This document shows, piece after piece, positions 33,118 through 41,777 of a stretch of DNA of 64,000 bases. Origin of the DNA: 55-13 sp964501275 (lineage in GTDB: Bacteria; Armatimonadota; Fimbriimonadia; Fimbriimonadales; Fimbriimonadaceae); the NCBI GenBank assembly GCA_964501275.1, contig CAZCSP010000021.1:1-64000 (forward strand). The letters run 5' to 3'. The notes under the pieces are model-generated. The model had not been told where the DNA came from. It searched no databases and saw only the letters and a program-made list of their open reading frames with translations. Position 1 is the stretch's first letter. Each line of letters starts with the position of its first letter. Position numbers and translations under genes: made by a program.

Positions 33118-33975
33118 ATGGAAGGCATCGAGTTTCATCAGCTAGTCAAGACGTTTCAATCCGTCGAAGCCCTGCCCCAACTGCCCGACTCGGCGATTCG
33201 GTTGGTGCAGGTTTGCGAGGAAGAGGAGGCGACGCTTCATGAGGCGGAAGTCGTAGTGGCCTCCGATCCCGGTCTGACGGCGATGGTGATCCGCGCCGCA
33301 TCCACCGCCCGCTACGCCAGCACCGGCGGTCCGGCGACGAATGTCGGCGCGGCAGTGATGCGGCTTGGATTAAGAGCCCTGAAAGCCCTGGCGATGTCCC
33401 ACGCATTCCGCACTCTCATGAGCCACCGCCACGAGAGCGACTGCTACGACGCCAAACTCCTGGCCCGGCACAGCGTCTTCACCGCCATCGCCACCCAATA
33501 CCTCTTCGACCGCGAGTACGGCGGACGAGGGCAGGATTTGGAGGAGGTCTTCACCTTTGGCCTGCTCCACGATCTGGGGGCTTGCCTCTTTGCCACCGTG
33601 GCGCCCGACCTTTTCGACCAGTGTTGGCGAAGGGCCGAGCGGACGAGGGAATCGTTCGACAACGCTTTCCTCGCCATCTACGACGAGCCTCTCGCGACCC
33701 TCGGCTGGGCGGGAGCGACGGCTTGGAACCTGCCCGACATCTTCGTCGAGTTCCTCCACGCCCGAACCCATAACGGCGAGCCCTGCGATCTGCAGGCCGT
33801 AGATGATGTGGTACGGATCGCGGAAGACTTCGCCCCTTCGTTCGGCTACGCCTTCGAGCCCTGGGCCGAGGCGAGCACCATCATCGGGTTAGAAGAGGCC
33901 GAGCAGAGGGCACTTCAGCAGGCGGCCGACGAGTACTGCGCCCACGCCTTTGGTTCCATCCAGAAAGCGGCCTAA
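33118..33975 (+). CDS. HDOD domain protein
   Basis: 285 aa from ATG 33118 (MEGIEFHQLVKTFQSVEALP). The HDOD pattern is clear: LPQLPDSAIRLVQVCEEEEA, then VVASDPGLTAMVIRAASTAR, GAAVMRLGLRALKALAMSHA and FGLLHDLGACLFA. HDOD proteins act in signalling, often without phosphodiesterase activity. No output domain is attached, so it probably works by binding a partner. Confidence 0.88.
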   Translation: MEGIEFHQLVKTFQSVEALPQLPDSAIRLVQVCEEEEATLHEAEVVVASDPGLTAMVIRAASTARYASTGGPATNVGAAVMRLGLRALKALAMSHAFRTLMSHRHESDCYDAKLLARHSVFTAIATQYLFDREYGGRGQDLEEVFTFGLLHDLGACLFATVAPDLFDQCWRRAERTRESFDNAFLAIYDEPLATLGWAGATAWNLPDIFVEFLHARTHNGEPCDLQAVDDVVRIAEDFAPSFGYAFEPWAEASTIIGLEEAEQRALQQAADEYCAHAFGSIQKAA

Positions 33976-34099
33976 CGATTTTGGAGTTTGGAGTTCGGGG
34001 TTTGGAATGTAGCCTGGACGTCCAGGTCCGAGGAGCCCTGTAGTCTCCGTAAAGCCTGTACAGAACTCCGCAATCCCCAATCCGAAATCTCGGCAGCTA

Positions 34100-34121
34100 C
34101 GGTGGCACAATGCATCCACCG
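34100..34121. repeat. Short hairpin element, copy 3 of 3, with compensatory change
   Basis: Stem CGGTGG/CCACCG with loop CACAATGCAT. Compared with copies 1 and 2, the third base pair changed from C-G to T-A on both arms. A partial ATPase-type palindromic unit (34143-34200: AAACCCCTCCATCCCCAACC plus a CTTCCTCCCCGA hairpin) follows. Confidence 0.85.
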
Positions 34122-34208
34122 CATACAGGTTCTACATCTCCTACAACCTCAAACCCCTCCATCCCCAACCCCTTCCTCCCCGACCTTCGGGGTGAAAGGG
34201 GCTATTGG

Positions 34209-34919
34209 ATGCGCCACAATAGGAATATGCTGGCTCGCAAAATCACCGTCCTCAGCCTCATCGGCATCTTCGCGCTGGGGCTTGCGCAGGATGTCTTCTC
34301 ACCGGCCCGGGCCTACGTCTTGGGAGAGAAAGATGTGTATGGGCTGAGCATGAGGTTGGACGCCGGGCAGTACATGGTTTCTATCGCCGGAAAAATGAAC
34401 CACACCGTGAAGAAGGTTCATACCAACGGCGACGCAGATGTGCAATCTCAGATGACGAACATGACGTTGGACATTCTTGGCCAGACGTCGAAGGAACCCG
34501 ATGGAGACGTGCGGGTGATCCGCTACAACAAGTTCGGAGCACCGGTCGAACGTCCTGCCGACACCAAGCAAAAGCAACCAATCTTCATGAACTTCCTCAC
34601 CTATCGGACCAGCATGCCGATGAAGATTGGAGAGACCATTCAGGTCGATGAAACCTTGGACGACGCCTCAAAGACCCAAGTGAAGGGGACCGCCAAGCTA
34701 GAGAGCATCACCGACGGCGTGGCCAAGATCGCCTCCCAACTGGAGATTATCGAGTCCAAAAACAAGAAGCCCACCAAGATCGCCTCGGTCGGCTACTTCG
34801 ATGTGAAGACCTCCAAACTCAACCGCTCGGAGGCGAAGCTGACCGATGTGGACCCGAACGAGATGCAGGGCCTGCCGCCGATCAGTTCGATAACGGTTGT
34901 GATTGAGCGGGAGAAGTAG
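34209..34919 (+). CDS. Exported protein of unknown function
   Basis: 236 aa from ATG 34209, with AAGGGG upstream; ATG 34227 is an alternative. The signal peptide is LARKITVLSLIGIFALGLAQ. The mature part is beta-rich (for example MKIGETIQVDETLDDASKTQ), without a recognised domain. The 3' end overlaps the convergent cyclase gene by 38 bp. The preceding gap (33976-34208) holds only repeats. Confidence 0.6.
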   Translation: MRHNRNMLARKITVLSLIGIFALGLAQDVFSPARAYVLGEKDVYGLSMRLDAGQYMVSIAGKMNHTVKKVHTNGDADVQSQMTNMTLDILGQTSKEPDGDVRVIRYNKFGAPVERPADTKQKQPIFMNFLTYRTSMPMKIGETIQVDETLDDASKTQVKGTAKLESITDGVAKIASQLEIIESKNKKPTKIASVGYFDVKTSKLNRSEAKLTDVDPNEMQGLPPISSITVVIEREK

Positions 34920-36147
34920 ATTTTTCCAGGTAGAGAGCGTAGGTTTTGAGTGCGCCTTTGCCTTTGATCTTGGCCACCCCTCGGTCCACCAGATCAAACT
35001 TCCCTGCCACCCGCCGCGCCACCTCCTCGCTCATGTGGATCATGCCTGGCTCGCCAGTAGATTCCATGCGGCTGGCGGTGTTCACCGTGTCGCCCCATAA
35101 GTCGTAGACCAGCTTCCGCTTCCCGATCACCCCCGCCACCACCGGGCCGCAGTGGATGCCGATGCGCATTTCGAATGGGAAGTCGCTCTCCCGGGGGATG
35201 ATCTTGTTTAGTTGGAGGGCGAAGCGGATGATGCGCTCGGCGTCGTCGGGCCTGGGCTCAGGCAGTCCCGTAACCGCCATGTAGGCGTCGCCAATGGTCT
35301 TGATCTTCTCAAGCCCCAGGCTCTCCGCCAAGTGGTCGAACTCGGTGAAGACGCGATCCAGGGCGATGACCAGATCCTCAGGACTGTGGTTGGCGGCGTA
35401 GCGAGTGAAGTCGGCGATGTCGGCAAAGAGGACAAACACGTCCTCGTGATAGTCGGCGATGACGCCGGACTCGTTCTTCAGCCGCGCCGCCACATGGTCG
35501 GGAAGGACGTTGGCCAGCAGCGCTTCCGACCTCTGCTTCTCCGCCTCCAGCATCTGGGTCAAAAGGAAGTCGCGGCGGGTGGCCCGCTCCAGGTAGTAGC
35601 CCGCGACCATGCTGAAGAGGTTGGACATCAGGACGTAGGCGGGTTGAAAAGCGGCAAGCCCCTGGCTAAGGCCCACCCGGTTGGCGGAGTAATAGTAGGC
35701 CGCCATCAGGCTCCAAGCTGCCGCCACCGCCCAATAGAATCGGAGGCGGCTGACCGTGTAGACCAGCGGCGTGAGCAGGACGATGGAAAGGGAGCCGTAG
35801 TAGAGGAAGCCTTGGTCGGGGTAGTTGGTCCAGACATAGAGCAGCCCTCCCCCTATCCCGGCCATGCCGAGCGCCACCAAGGGCTGGACCACTTGGGCAA
35901 AGAACTTGGCGAAAGTGGATAGGAAGATCAGGATGCAGATCGGCGCCACCAGGCCGAGGGCCACCTGGGAAAAGGCGTCGAGGTCAGAGGTGCGGTTGGC
36001 CAGGTGGGCGATGCCGCCGATAATGGCGATGAGCCCAGCGATCCCAAAAAACACTCGAACGACGGAGCGGGACCGTCGGGCGTGGTGCTCGATAAAGGCG
36101 CGCTCCATGCCCGGCTCGAATCGAAGCCTGTTCAGCCCGTCGTCCAT
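34882..36147 (-). CDS. Membrane-bound class III adenylate cyclase
   Basis: 421 aa. Six hydrophobic helices (about 30-190) are followed by a linker and a class III catalytic domain. Metal-binding Asp residues are in VFVLFADIADFT and IKTIGDAYMAV. The adenine-selecting Lys (LEKIKTIGD) and Asp (YDLWGDTVNTASRMES) point to ATP rather than GTP as substrate. It would make cAMP at the inner membrane in response to a signal sensed by the TM region. No cAMP receptor is adjacent. Confidence 0.93.
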   Translation of the reverse strand: MDDGLNRLRFEPGMERAFIEHHARRSRSVVRVFFGIAGLIAIIGGIAHLANRTSDLDAFSQVALGLVAPICILIFLSTFAKFFAQVVQPLVALGMAGIGGGLLYVWTNYPDQGFLYYGSLSIVLLTPLVYTVSRLRFYWAVAAAWSLMAAYYYSANRVGLSQGLAAFQPAYVLMSNLFSMVAGYYLERATRRDFLLTQMLEAEKQRSEALLANVLPDHVAARLKNESGVIADYHEDVFVLFADIADFTRYAANHSPEDLVIALDRVFTEFDHLAESLGLEKIKTIGDAYMAVTGLPEPRPDDAERIIRFALQLNKIIPRESDFPFEMRIGIHCGPVVAGVIGKRKLVYDLWGDTVNTASRMESTGEPGMIHMSEEVARRVAGKFDLVDRGVAKIKGKGALKTYALYLEKSTSPAQSQPLSN

Positions 36148-36282
36148 GGGATGGATTTTAGATGATCGAGGAGTACACGGAACTTTTCCACATCTTTTCT
36201 CGGCTTATAGATATCTTAACAAACCTGCCTTACAATGGTTTTGCGATCATTTGGGTCGGTATCCCGATCCGAGGAGTGTTAG

Positions 36283-37145
36283 ATGAAACGGCATTTTCAG
36301 AGAGCGTTCACGTTGATCGAACTGCTCGTGGTCATCGCGATCATCGCCATACTGGCGGCGATCCTCTTCCCGGTATTTGCGCAGGCGAAAGCCACCGCAA
36401 AGATAACTACAACCATCTCTGGCATGAAGCAACTTGCGCTTGGGGTACAGATGTATTCGGGCGACTTCGACGATATGGCTGTGTTCGAGTATGGCTATGC
36501 CGACGGCTCGATCCCCGGCGACACAAACGCCTATCACTATAATACGACGTGGGTTGGACGTATCTTTCCGTATGTGAAAAATCAAGGCATCTTCTTTGAT
36601 AAAACCATGGCTGAGATCACAAACTACAACCAACTCTACCAAGACCCCTACTTCCCCGATCCGTTCTACACTTACACTTGGGCATGGATCACGAGCTTCT
36701 CTCTAAACACCGATGGCTACTCGCGGCAGGTTTATACGGGACCCAGTTGCACGAGCTACGGTACAGACACGAGCCAAGTGCGAAGCCTCACTGCTATTGA
36801 GGAGCCGGCAAGTCGCTTAGCCTTGACGCCCACACGCTACGGTACCATCCCTAATTGGTCTGGGCGCGCTTTATTGCCTACGATGCTTCATGGCCAGTTG
36901 TGGATGCATACGCGAACGGTTTTGATTGGAAGCAACTCGTTTATGATGCGAGAAAGCAGTATGGCAAGAGATTCGTGGGAGGATTTGCTGATGGTCATGC
37001 GGCGAAGTATGGGGACGAGAAATTCGTCAAGATACACTTGAACAATCCTTCGCAAACGGAAGCAACCTCGTACTCCGCATGGTGCACGCAAATGCAGAAC
37101 CGAAATTTGTTCCAGTTCTGGGGGCCGTTTTGGTCTCCAAATTAG
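36283..37145 (+). pseudogene. Type IV pilin-like / DUF1559-type prepilin, frameshifted
   Basis: The start ATG 36283 has GAGGAG at 36271-36276. KRHFQRAFTLIELLVVIAII then AILAAILFPVFAQAK is the type IV pilin-like leader, with Ala instead of Gly before Phe. The first frame runs through SRLALTPTRYGTIPNWSG and then diverges. From about 36855 the next frame carries the expected end: WARFIAYDASWPVVDAYANG, GGFADGHAAKYGDEKFVKIH and stop at 37145. A one-base indel near 36850-36870 explains this; an assembly error is possible. Such proteins are pseudopilins or surface proteins abundant in Planctomycetes and Armatimonadota. Confidence 0.85.
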
Positions 37146-37324
37146 GGTTGTTCCTCTTCCTTCTGGCCGCGACCTTGTTGGGTTGTGGTCCAAAGGACGG
37201 GGCAGAAGGGCAAAGCATGAATGTGAACGAGCTTAATCAGAAACGCTCAGCAATCATGCAGGATGATGGTATCAAGCGGCCCGCTTCTCCAAGTGATGCT
37301 CCTGGCAGTGGAGGTCCCCGCTAG
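37130..37324 (+). CDS. Small lipoprotein downstream of the prepilin
   Basis: 64 aa if translation starts at TTG 37130, preceded by CTGGGGGCC. VSKLGLFLFLLAATLLGC is a signal peptide with lipobox LLGC. The short mature tail is polar and Pro/Gly-rich (NELNQKRSAIMQDDG ... GGPR). It overlaps the prepilin end by 16 bases. Small lipoproteins of this shape recur behind such prepilin genes in this group, as far as I know. The longer ATG start at 37079 would bury the signal peptide. Confidence 0.55.
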   Translation: MVSKLGLFLFLLAATLLGCGPKDGAEGQSMNVNELNQKRSAIMQDDGIKRPASPSDAPGSGGPR

Positions 37325-37935
37325 ATATTGTTCGCCCCTGAGTCACCTGACTCGGGGGCGAATTCCACCCGCTCGTAGAGGTCGGCTAGCGGGATTTCGA
37401 TGTTGACTGATTCAATGCGAAGCGTCGCTTCCAGACCACTCACTTGACTCCTTATCCACTTTCCCTCTCGCTGGCGTGTATAGACATCTGCCTGGACTTG
37501 GTCCTGACTGATGAGGATGTACTCTTGCAGAGACTCGGCCTTGGCGCACAGGTCGAACTTCTTGCCGCGATCATAAGCTTCGGTAGAGGGCGATAAGACC
37601 TCGAAGACCACGGTTGGGTTAAGAATGAAGTCGATCCCTGCCGAATAGATGCTTGGTTCTCCGCAGACGATCATGGCGTCGGGATAGACGCTGTCTCGCC
37701 CAGGAACCGGCGAGAACGCCATGTCGGATATATAGCTCCGGCAAGAGCCTCCTTTCAACCTGATGTAGAGCATCCCCCCCAGATTGGTACAGATTGTTGC
37801 GTGGCTATTGGAACTGCCGGACATGGCATAGACTCGCCCGTCATGAAACTCGGAGCGCGTCTCCGAGACCGCTTCAAGGGCGGCGTACTCATCAAACGTC
37901 AACAACTTCAGCGCAGGGTCAGCCATTGTCTTCAT
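37321..37935 (-). CDS. Uma2 family PD-(D/E)XK nuclease-like protein
   Basis: 204 aa. The start LKLLTFDEYAALEAVSETRS, the catalytic-type strand VYPDAMIVCGEP, FEVLSPSTEAYDRGKKFDLC and the C-terminal LQEYILISQDQVQADVYTR are the Uma2 hallmarks. The fold is that of restriction endonucleases; the cellular role is unknown. It is one of three within 3.4 kb, and more divergent than the other two. Confidence 0.9.
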   Translation of the reverse strand: MKTMADPALKLLTFDEYAALEAVSETRSEFHDGRVYAMSGSSNSHATICTNLGGMLYIRLKGGSCRSYISDMAFSPVPGRDSVYPDAMIVCGEPSIYSAGIDFILNPTVVFEVLSPSTEAYDRGKKFDLCAKAESLQEYILISQDQVQADVYTRQREGKWIRSQVSGLEATLRIESVNIEIPLADLYERVEFAPESGDSGANNI

Positions 37936-37941
37936 TCTATC

Positions 37942-39414
37942 TCAGCACAACTGGAACTCCGGAATCGCAAACATGGCCCTTCCCAACTGAGCAAACAGGT
38001 TCGCGGCCTGGTTCTTCTCATCCAACGCTTTCAGTCCGCCATGCTTGGCGCAGAGTTCGACCAACGACTTTCTGGCCGCATCGTTCAAAGGCACGTCCAG
38101 AATATCCGCCATGCCGTCCACGATCTGCTCGGGGGTTGATACCTTGTCTTCGGTCTTCAGCTTGGTCGCCATGTAGACCGCCAGACCCCGATCCTCTCCG
38201 CTCCAGAAGATGGCGGTGGCCAGGTTCAGCCGCTCGACCGTCGTGGCCGGGTTGATCCAAGCTTCTCCCCAATCCCAGCCGGCGACATTGGGCGGGAGGA
38301 GCAGCGACATGCCTTGGCGGGACATGAAGTAATAAAGTCCGCCGCCCATATCTCGGACCGGCTTCTTGATCGGCTCGAACTCCGAGGTCGGGTTGCCCCG
38401 AATCCCCAGCACAAACGCCTGGATCGCGAAGCTTCGATAGAGCCCGATCGTGTAGTCCATCGGGCTCTTGGTGCGGCGCATATAGCACTCCTCCGACCAG
38501 AACTCCGGCGACTTGCCGATCTCCCGCAAGACCGCCCGGATATCCCCGTCTGTCTTCTTCCAGACTCCAGCCAACCTCTCCACCACCTTTGGCGAGGGGT
38601 TGGGATAGGCGAAGTATTCCCAGAGCTTGGTGCAGAGATACTTGGCGGTCTGGGGATGGTCGGCAAGGTGGTCGAGAAGCGAGTCCGCGTCCCAGTTCTT
38701 GGTGATGCCGAGGATGGTCTTCTGCCCTTCGTCGTGCATGGCGGGGACATAGCAGACGTTGTTCACGCCCAGTTTGCTCTTGGCCGCCATCGACCTCAGA
38801 TGTTCATAGTCGAACTGCAAGCCCGTCCCCAAATAGTGGACCGACCAGCCAGTGAGGGCGCGGGCCGCCTCCAAGACATCCTTCTCTGTATAGTGCCCCT
38901 CGCCCAGAGTGAATAACTCCAGTAGCTCTCGGGCAAAGTTCTCATTGGGATGAATCCGGTTGCTGGTGTGCTGGTCCAGGTAAACGTAGATCGAACCCTG
39001 TTTGAAGAGGCTTATCAGCAGGTCCCTGAACTTACCCCTTCCCTTCGTCCGGATCGTCTCCAGATAGCCCGCCATCATGGGAAGCTCATAGACCTTCTCA
39101 AAATCGACGGCGAAGTGGTCGTGCCAAAAGAGCGCCAGCTTCTGCTCCAGCGGGCGTTGGGTCATGAGCATCCGTAGCGCCCAATACCCCGCCAGGTGAT
39201 AGGCGCCGGTATCGATCCGCTTGTCCTCTTGGGCGGCAAACTCCCAAGGGCTCATCGGGAACCCCTCGTCTGACTGGTCGTCGTTCAGCAGGGCGTCGAG
39301 CGTCTTGTCCGGCCCAAGCTTCTCAAACTTCTGTCGCTCATACCGCCCCGCCCCGAGGCCAAATCGGCGAAGAATGTGGCTAACCTTCTGCGAATCCGTG
39401 AGTTGTAGCGCCAT
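37942..39414 (-). CDS. DUF1800 domain protein
   Basis: 490 aa. The features HILRRFGLGAG, ALFWHDHFAVDFEKVYELPM, FARELLELFTLGEGHYTEKD and NVAGWDWGEAWINPATTVER are diagnostic of DUF1800. The family is common in Planctomycetes, Acidobacteria and Armatimonadota, usually next to a DUF1501 (sulfatase-like) gene; no DUF1501 neighbour exists here. No signal peptide is evident. The function is unknown. Confidence 0.93.
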   Translation of the reverse strand: MALQLTDSQKVSHILRRFGLGAGRYERQKFEKLGPDKTLDALLNDDQSDEGFPMSPWEFAAQEDKRIDTGAYHLAGYWALRMLMTQRPLEQKLALFWHDHFAVDFEKVYELPMMAGYLETIRTKGRGKFRDLLISLFKQGSIYVYLDQHTSNRIHPNENFARELLELFTLGEGHYTEKDVLEAARALTGWSVHYLGTGLQFDYEHLRSMAAKSKLGVNNVCYVPAMHDEGQKTILGITKNWDADSLLDHLADHPQTAKYLCTKLWEYFAYPNPSPKVVERLAGVWKKTDGDIRAVLREIGKSPEFWSEECYMRRTKSPMDYTIGLYRSFAIQAFVLGIRGNPTSEFEPIKKPVRDMGGGLYYFMSRQGMSLLLPPNVAGWDWGEAWINPATTVERLNLATAIFWSGEDRGLAVYMATKLKTEDKVSTPEQIVDGMADILDVPLNDAARKSLVELCAKHGGLKALDEKNQAANLFAQLGRAMFAIPEFQLC

Positions 39415-39459
39415 GGAGAGTTCCTTGGCGTCTATTGTAAGGCAGATTCGTCTCGATGC

Positions 39460-40047
39460 CTACTGTGTGTTTGGATTGGTAGGAAACTCCACCTTAGCGT
39501 AGAGGTCTTTGAGGGAGACAGAGACGCCGATGGATCGGATATACAGGTCAGAGTCGATATCGGTCGAAATCACCAAGAGCCAACCCTCCGCCGATTTTGT
39601 AAAGTGCTCCACGCGGACCTTATCCTGGCTGATTAGAATGTAGTCGGTTAGGGATTCGATCTCACTATAAGCCTCAAACTTCAATCCTCTGTCATATCGC
39701 TCTGTGGATGGTGATAACACTTCAACAATCACCTTGGGATTACGCAAGGTATCGAAAACATCCTTTTCGAAAACCGGCTCACCACAGACGATGGTGAAAT
39801 CAGGATAGCAGTAGTAGTCCCCTCGCTTAGTCGCCACTCTGGCATCAGGCCCAAATGGTCGGCAACCTTTGCTCAATATCTGCGGACCAATATACATCGG
39901 CAATGCCGTTGAAATCCAATTGTGATTTGCGCTGGCACCGGCCATCGCCCAAACTTGTCCGTCGTGGAACTCATGCTTTCCCTCTTGTTGAGCCTCCCAC
40001 TCCAGATACTCCTGAGCGGTCATACGTTGCGTTGCAGGTAGCGCCAT
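39460..40047 (-). CDS. Uma2 family nuclease-like protein, tandem copy 1
   Basis: 195 aa. It shares the N-terminus ALPATQRMTAQEYLEWE and most of the core with the next gene, so the two are recent tandem duplicates. The active-site-like segments are CYPDFTIVCGEPVFEKD and PKVIVEVLSPSTERYDRGLK. The role is unknown. Confidence 0.9.
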   Translation of the reverse strand: MALPATQRMTAQEYLEWEAQQEGKHEFHDGQVWAMAGASANHNWISTALPMYIGPQILSKGCRPFGPDARVATKRGDYYCYPDFTIVCGEPVFEKDVFDTLRNPKVIVEVLSPSTERYDRGLKFEAYSEIESLTDYILISQDKVRVEHFTKSAEGWLLVISTDIDSDLYIRSIGVSVSLKDLYAKVEFPTNPNTQ

Positions 40048-40051
40048 GTTG

Positions 40052-40642
40052 TTATTGTGACTCAGGCGGATTCAACGAGAACTCCACTTTAGCGTAAAGA
40101 TCTTTGACCGGAACGGACACCCCTATAGAGCGAATATCCAGATTGGCGTCGATATCCACGGTTGTCACCAGCAGCCAGCCCTCGGTGGCCTTCGTATAGT
40201 GATCGACCATTACCTGATCCTGGCTAATGAGGATGTAGTCGGTCAGCGACGCGATCTGACGATACTTCAGAAACTTCAGCACTCGATCCCGTTGCTCAGT
40301 GGAAGGCGACAGGACTTCCACAATCACTTTTGGGTTGAGAAGGGTATCGAATTTGCCTTCTTCAAACACGGGATCGCCGCAGACGATCTTGAAGTCGGGA
40401 TAGTAGTAAGACGAGCCAGGCATAGAAGCCACTCGCACATCGGCACCAAATGCCTCGCATCCCTTCTTCCCAACAGCAGGCGCCAGATGCATAGCGAGAG
40501 CCATCGTGATCCGATCATGGTTGGCGCTGACGCCCGCCATCGCCCACACTTGTCCATCGTCGAACTCGTGTTTCTCCTCTTGCTGATCCTCCCACTCCAG
40601 ATATTCCTGAGCGGTCATTCGTTGCGTTGCGGGTAGCGCCAT
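40052..40642 (-). CDS. Uma2 family nuclease-like protein, tandem copy 2
   Basis: 196 aa, upstream in transcription order; its stop is four bases from the copy 1 start. YYPDFKIVCGDPVFEEGKFD and VIVEVLSPSTEQRDRVLKF are the nuclease motifs. Divergence from copy 1 is concentrated in the central loop and C-terminal half. It follows the DAHP synthase gene by nine bases, perhaps as read-through. Confidence 0.9.
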   Translation of the reverse strand: MALPATQRMTAQEYLEWEDQQEEKHEFDDGQVWAMAGVSANHDRITMALAMHLAPAVGKKGCEAFGADVRVASMPGSSYYYPDFKIVCGDPVFEEGKFDTLLNPKVIVEVLSPSTEQRDRVLKFLKYRQIASLTDYILISQDQVMVDHYTKATEGWLLVTTVDIDANLDIRSIGVSVPVKDLYAKVEFSLNPPESQ

Positions 40643-40651
40643 CTGCTTCTA

Positions 40652-41698
40652 TTATTGACTACTTACCGCCAAAGCCAAAGCCTCCAGCATCTCCCGAGTC
40701 TGGCCGATGGACACACACCCGTCAGTGACGCTGCACCCATAGAGGCTCCCCGGCCCGATGTCTTGGCGACCCTCGATCAGGTTGCTCTCGATCATCACGC
40801 CCAGGATCGCCGGAGATCCGCTTCTAATCTGGCCGACCACGCTCGCCAGAACATCTCCTTGTAGGCGATAGTCTTTCTTGCTGTTGCCGTGGCTGCAGTC
40901 GATCATCACTTTTGACGGCAGGTTGGCTTTGGCCAGCCTTTCAAACGCCTTCTCCACATGCTCCGCCTCAAAGTTCGGGCCGGTTCGGGAGCCGCCGCGG
41001 AGAATGATGTGGCAATCTTCGTTCCCGTTAGTCTCCAAGATGGCGGCAATCGCCTGCTTGGTTACGCCGGGGAACCAGTGCCGATTGCGAGCCGCCACCA
41101 CCGCATCCACCGCCACCTGCACGTTCCCCTCGGTGTTGTTCTTAAACCCCACCGGCATCGAGAGTCCGCTGGCGAGTTCCCGGTGAACCTGGCTCTCCGT
41201 GGTTCGCGCCCCAATCGCCACCCATGAGGTGACGTCGGAGATGTGCTGGGGAATCTGGGTGTCCAAGTACTCGGAGCCGGTCGGTAAACCCAAAGCATTC
41301 ACATCCACCAGCACCCGCCGTGCCAACCGCAGACCCTTGTTGATGTGGAAACTCTCGTTCAGGTCTGGATCGTTGATCAGGCCCTTCCAACCCACGCTCG
41401 TGCGAGGCTTCTCGAAGTAAGCACGCATTACGACCAGGACCTGATCCTTCACCTGGTCGGCAATCTCTTTTAGCTGGCCGGCGTAGTCGATAGCCGCCAC
41501 TGGATCATGGATGGAGCAAGGTCCCACAACAGCCACGACGCGGTTATCGTGTCCATGGAGAATCTTGGCTATCTGCCCTCTCGTTTCGGAGACCAAGCCC
41601 ACGATCTCATCCGTAATCGGAATCTCCTCCTGCAAGATGGCAGGAGGAATCAGCGGGCGGATTTGCCGTATACGAAGGTCGTCGGTAGGGTGGTGCAT
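40652..41698 (-). CDS. aroG: 3-deoxy-7-phosphoheptulonate (DAHP) synthase, class I
   Basis: 348 aa from ATG 41698 (MHHPTDDLRIRQIRPLIPPA). The motifs VVGPCSIHDPVAAIDYAGQL, MRAYFEKPRTSVGWKGLIND, GARTTESQVHRELASGLSMP, GFKNNTEGN and MIDCSHGNS are those of class I alpha enzymes (AroF/G/H). It condenses PEP and erythrose-4-phosphate, the first step of the shikimate pathway. Which aromatic amino acid inhibits it cannot be read from the sequence. The 80-bp gap to ppdK has inverted GCTGGATTGC/GCAATCCAGC words. Confidence 0.95.
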   Translation of the reverse strand: MHHPTDDLRIRQIRPLIPPAILQEEIPITDEIVGLVSETRGQIAKILHGHDNRVVAVVGPCSIHDPVAAIDYAGQLKEIADQVKDQVLVVMRAYFEKPRTSVGWKGLINDPDLNESFHINKGLRLARRVLVDVNALGLPTGSEYLDTQIPQHISDVTSWVAIGARTTESQVHRELASGLSMPVGFKNNTEGNVQVAVDAVVAARNRHWFPGVTKQAIAAILETNGNEDCHIILRGGSRTGPNFEAEHVEKAFERLAKANLPSKVMIDCSHGNSKKDYRLQGDVLASVVGQIRSGSPAILGVMIESNLIEGRQDIGPGSLYGCSVTDGCVSIGQTREMLEALALAVSSQ

Positions 41699-41777
41699 AG
41701 GAGTTGCCTGAATGCTGGATTGCTCGATTGTCGATTGAATCCAGCAATCCAGCAATCTCGCAATCCAGCAATTAGCC

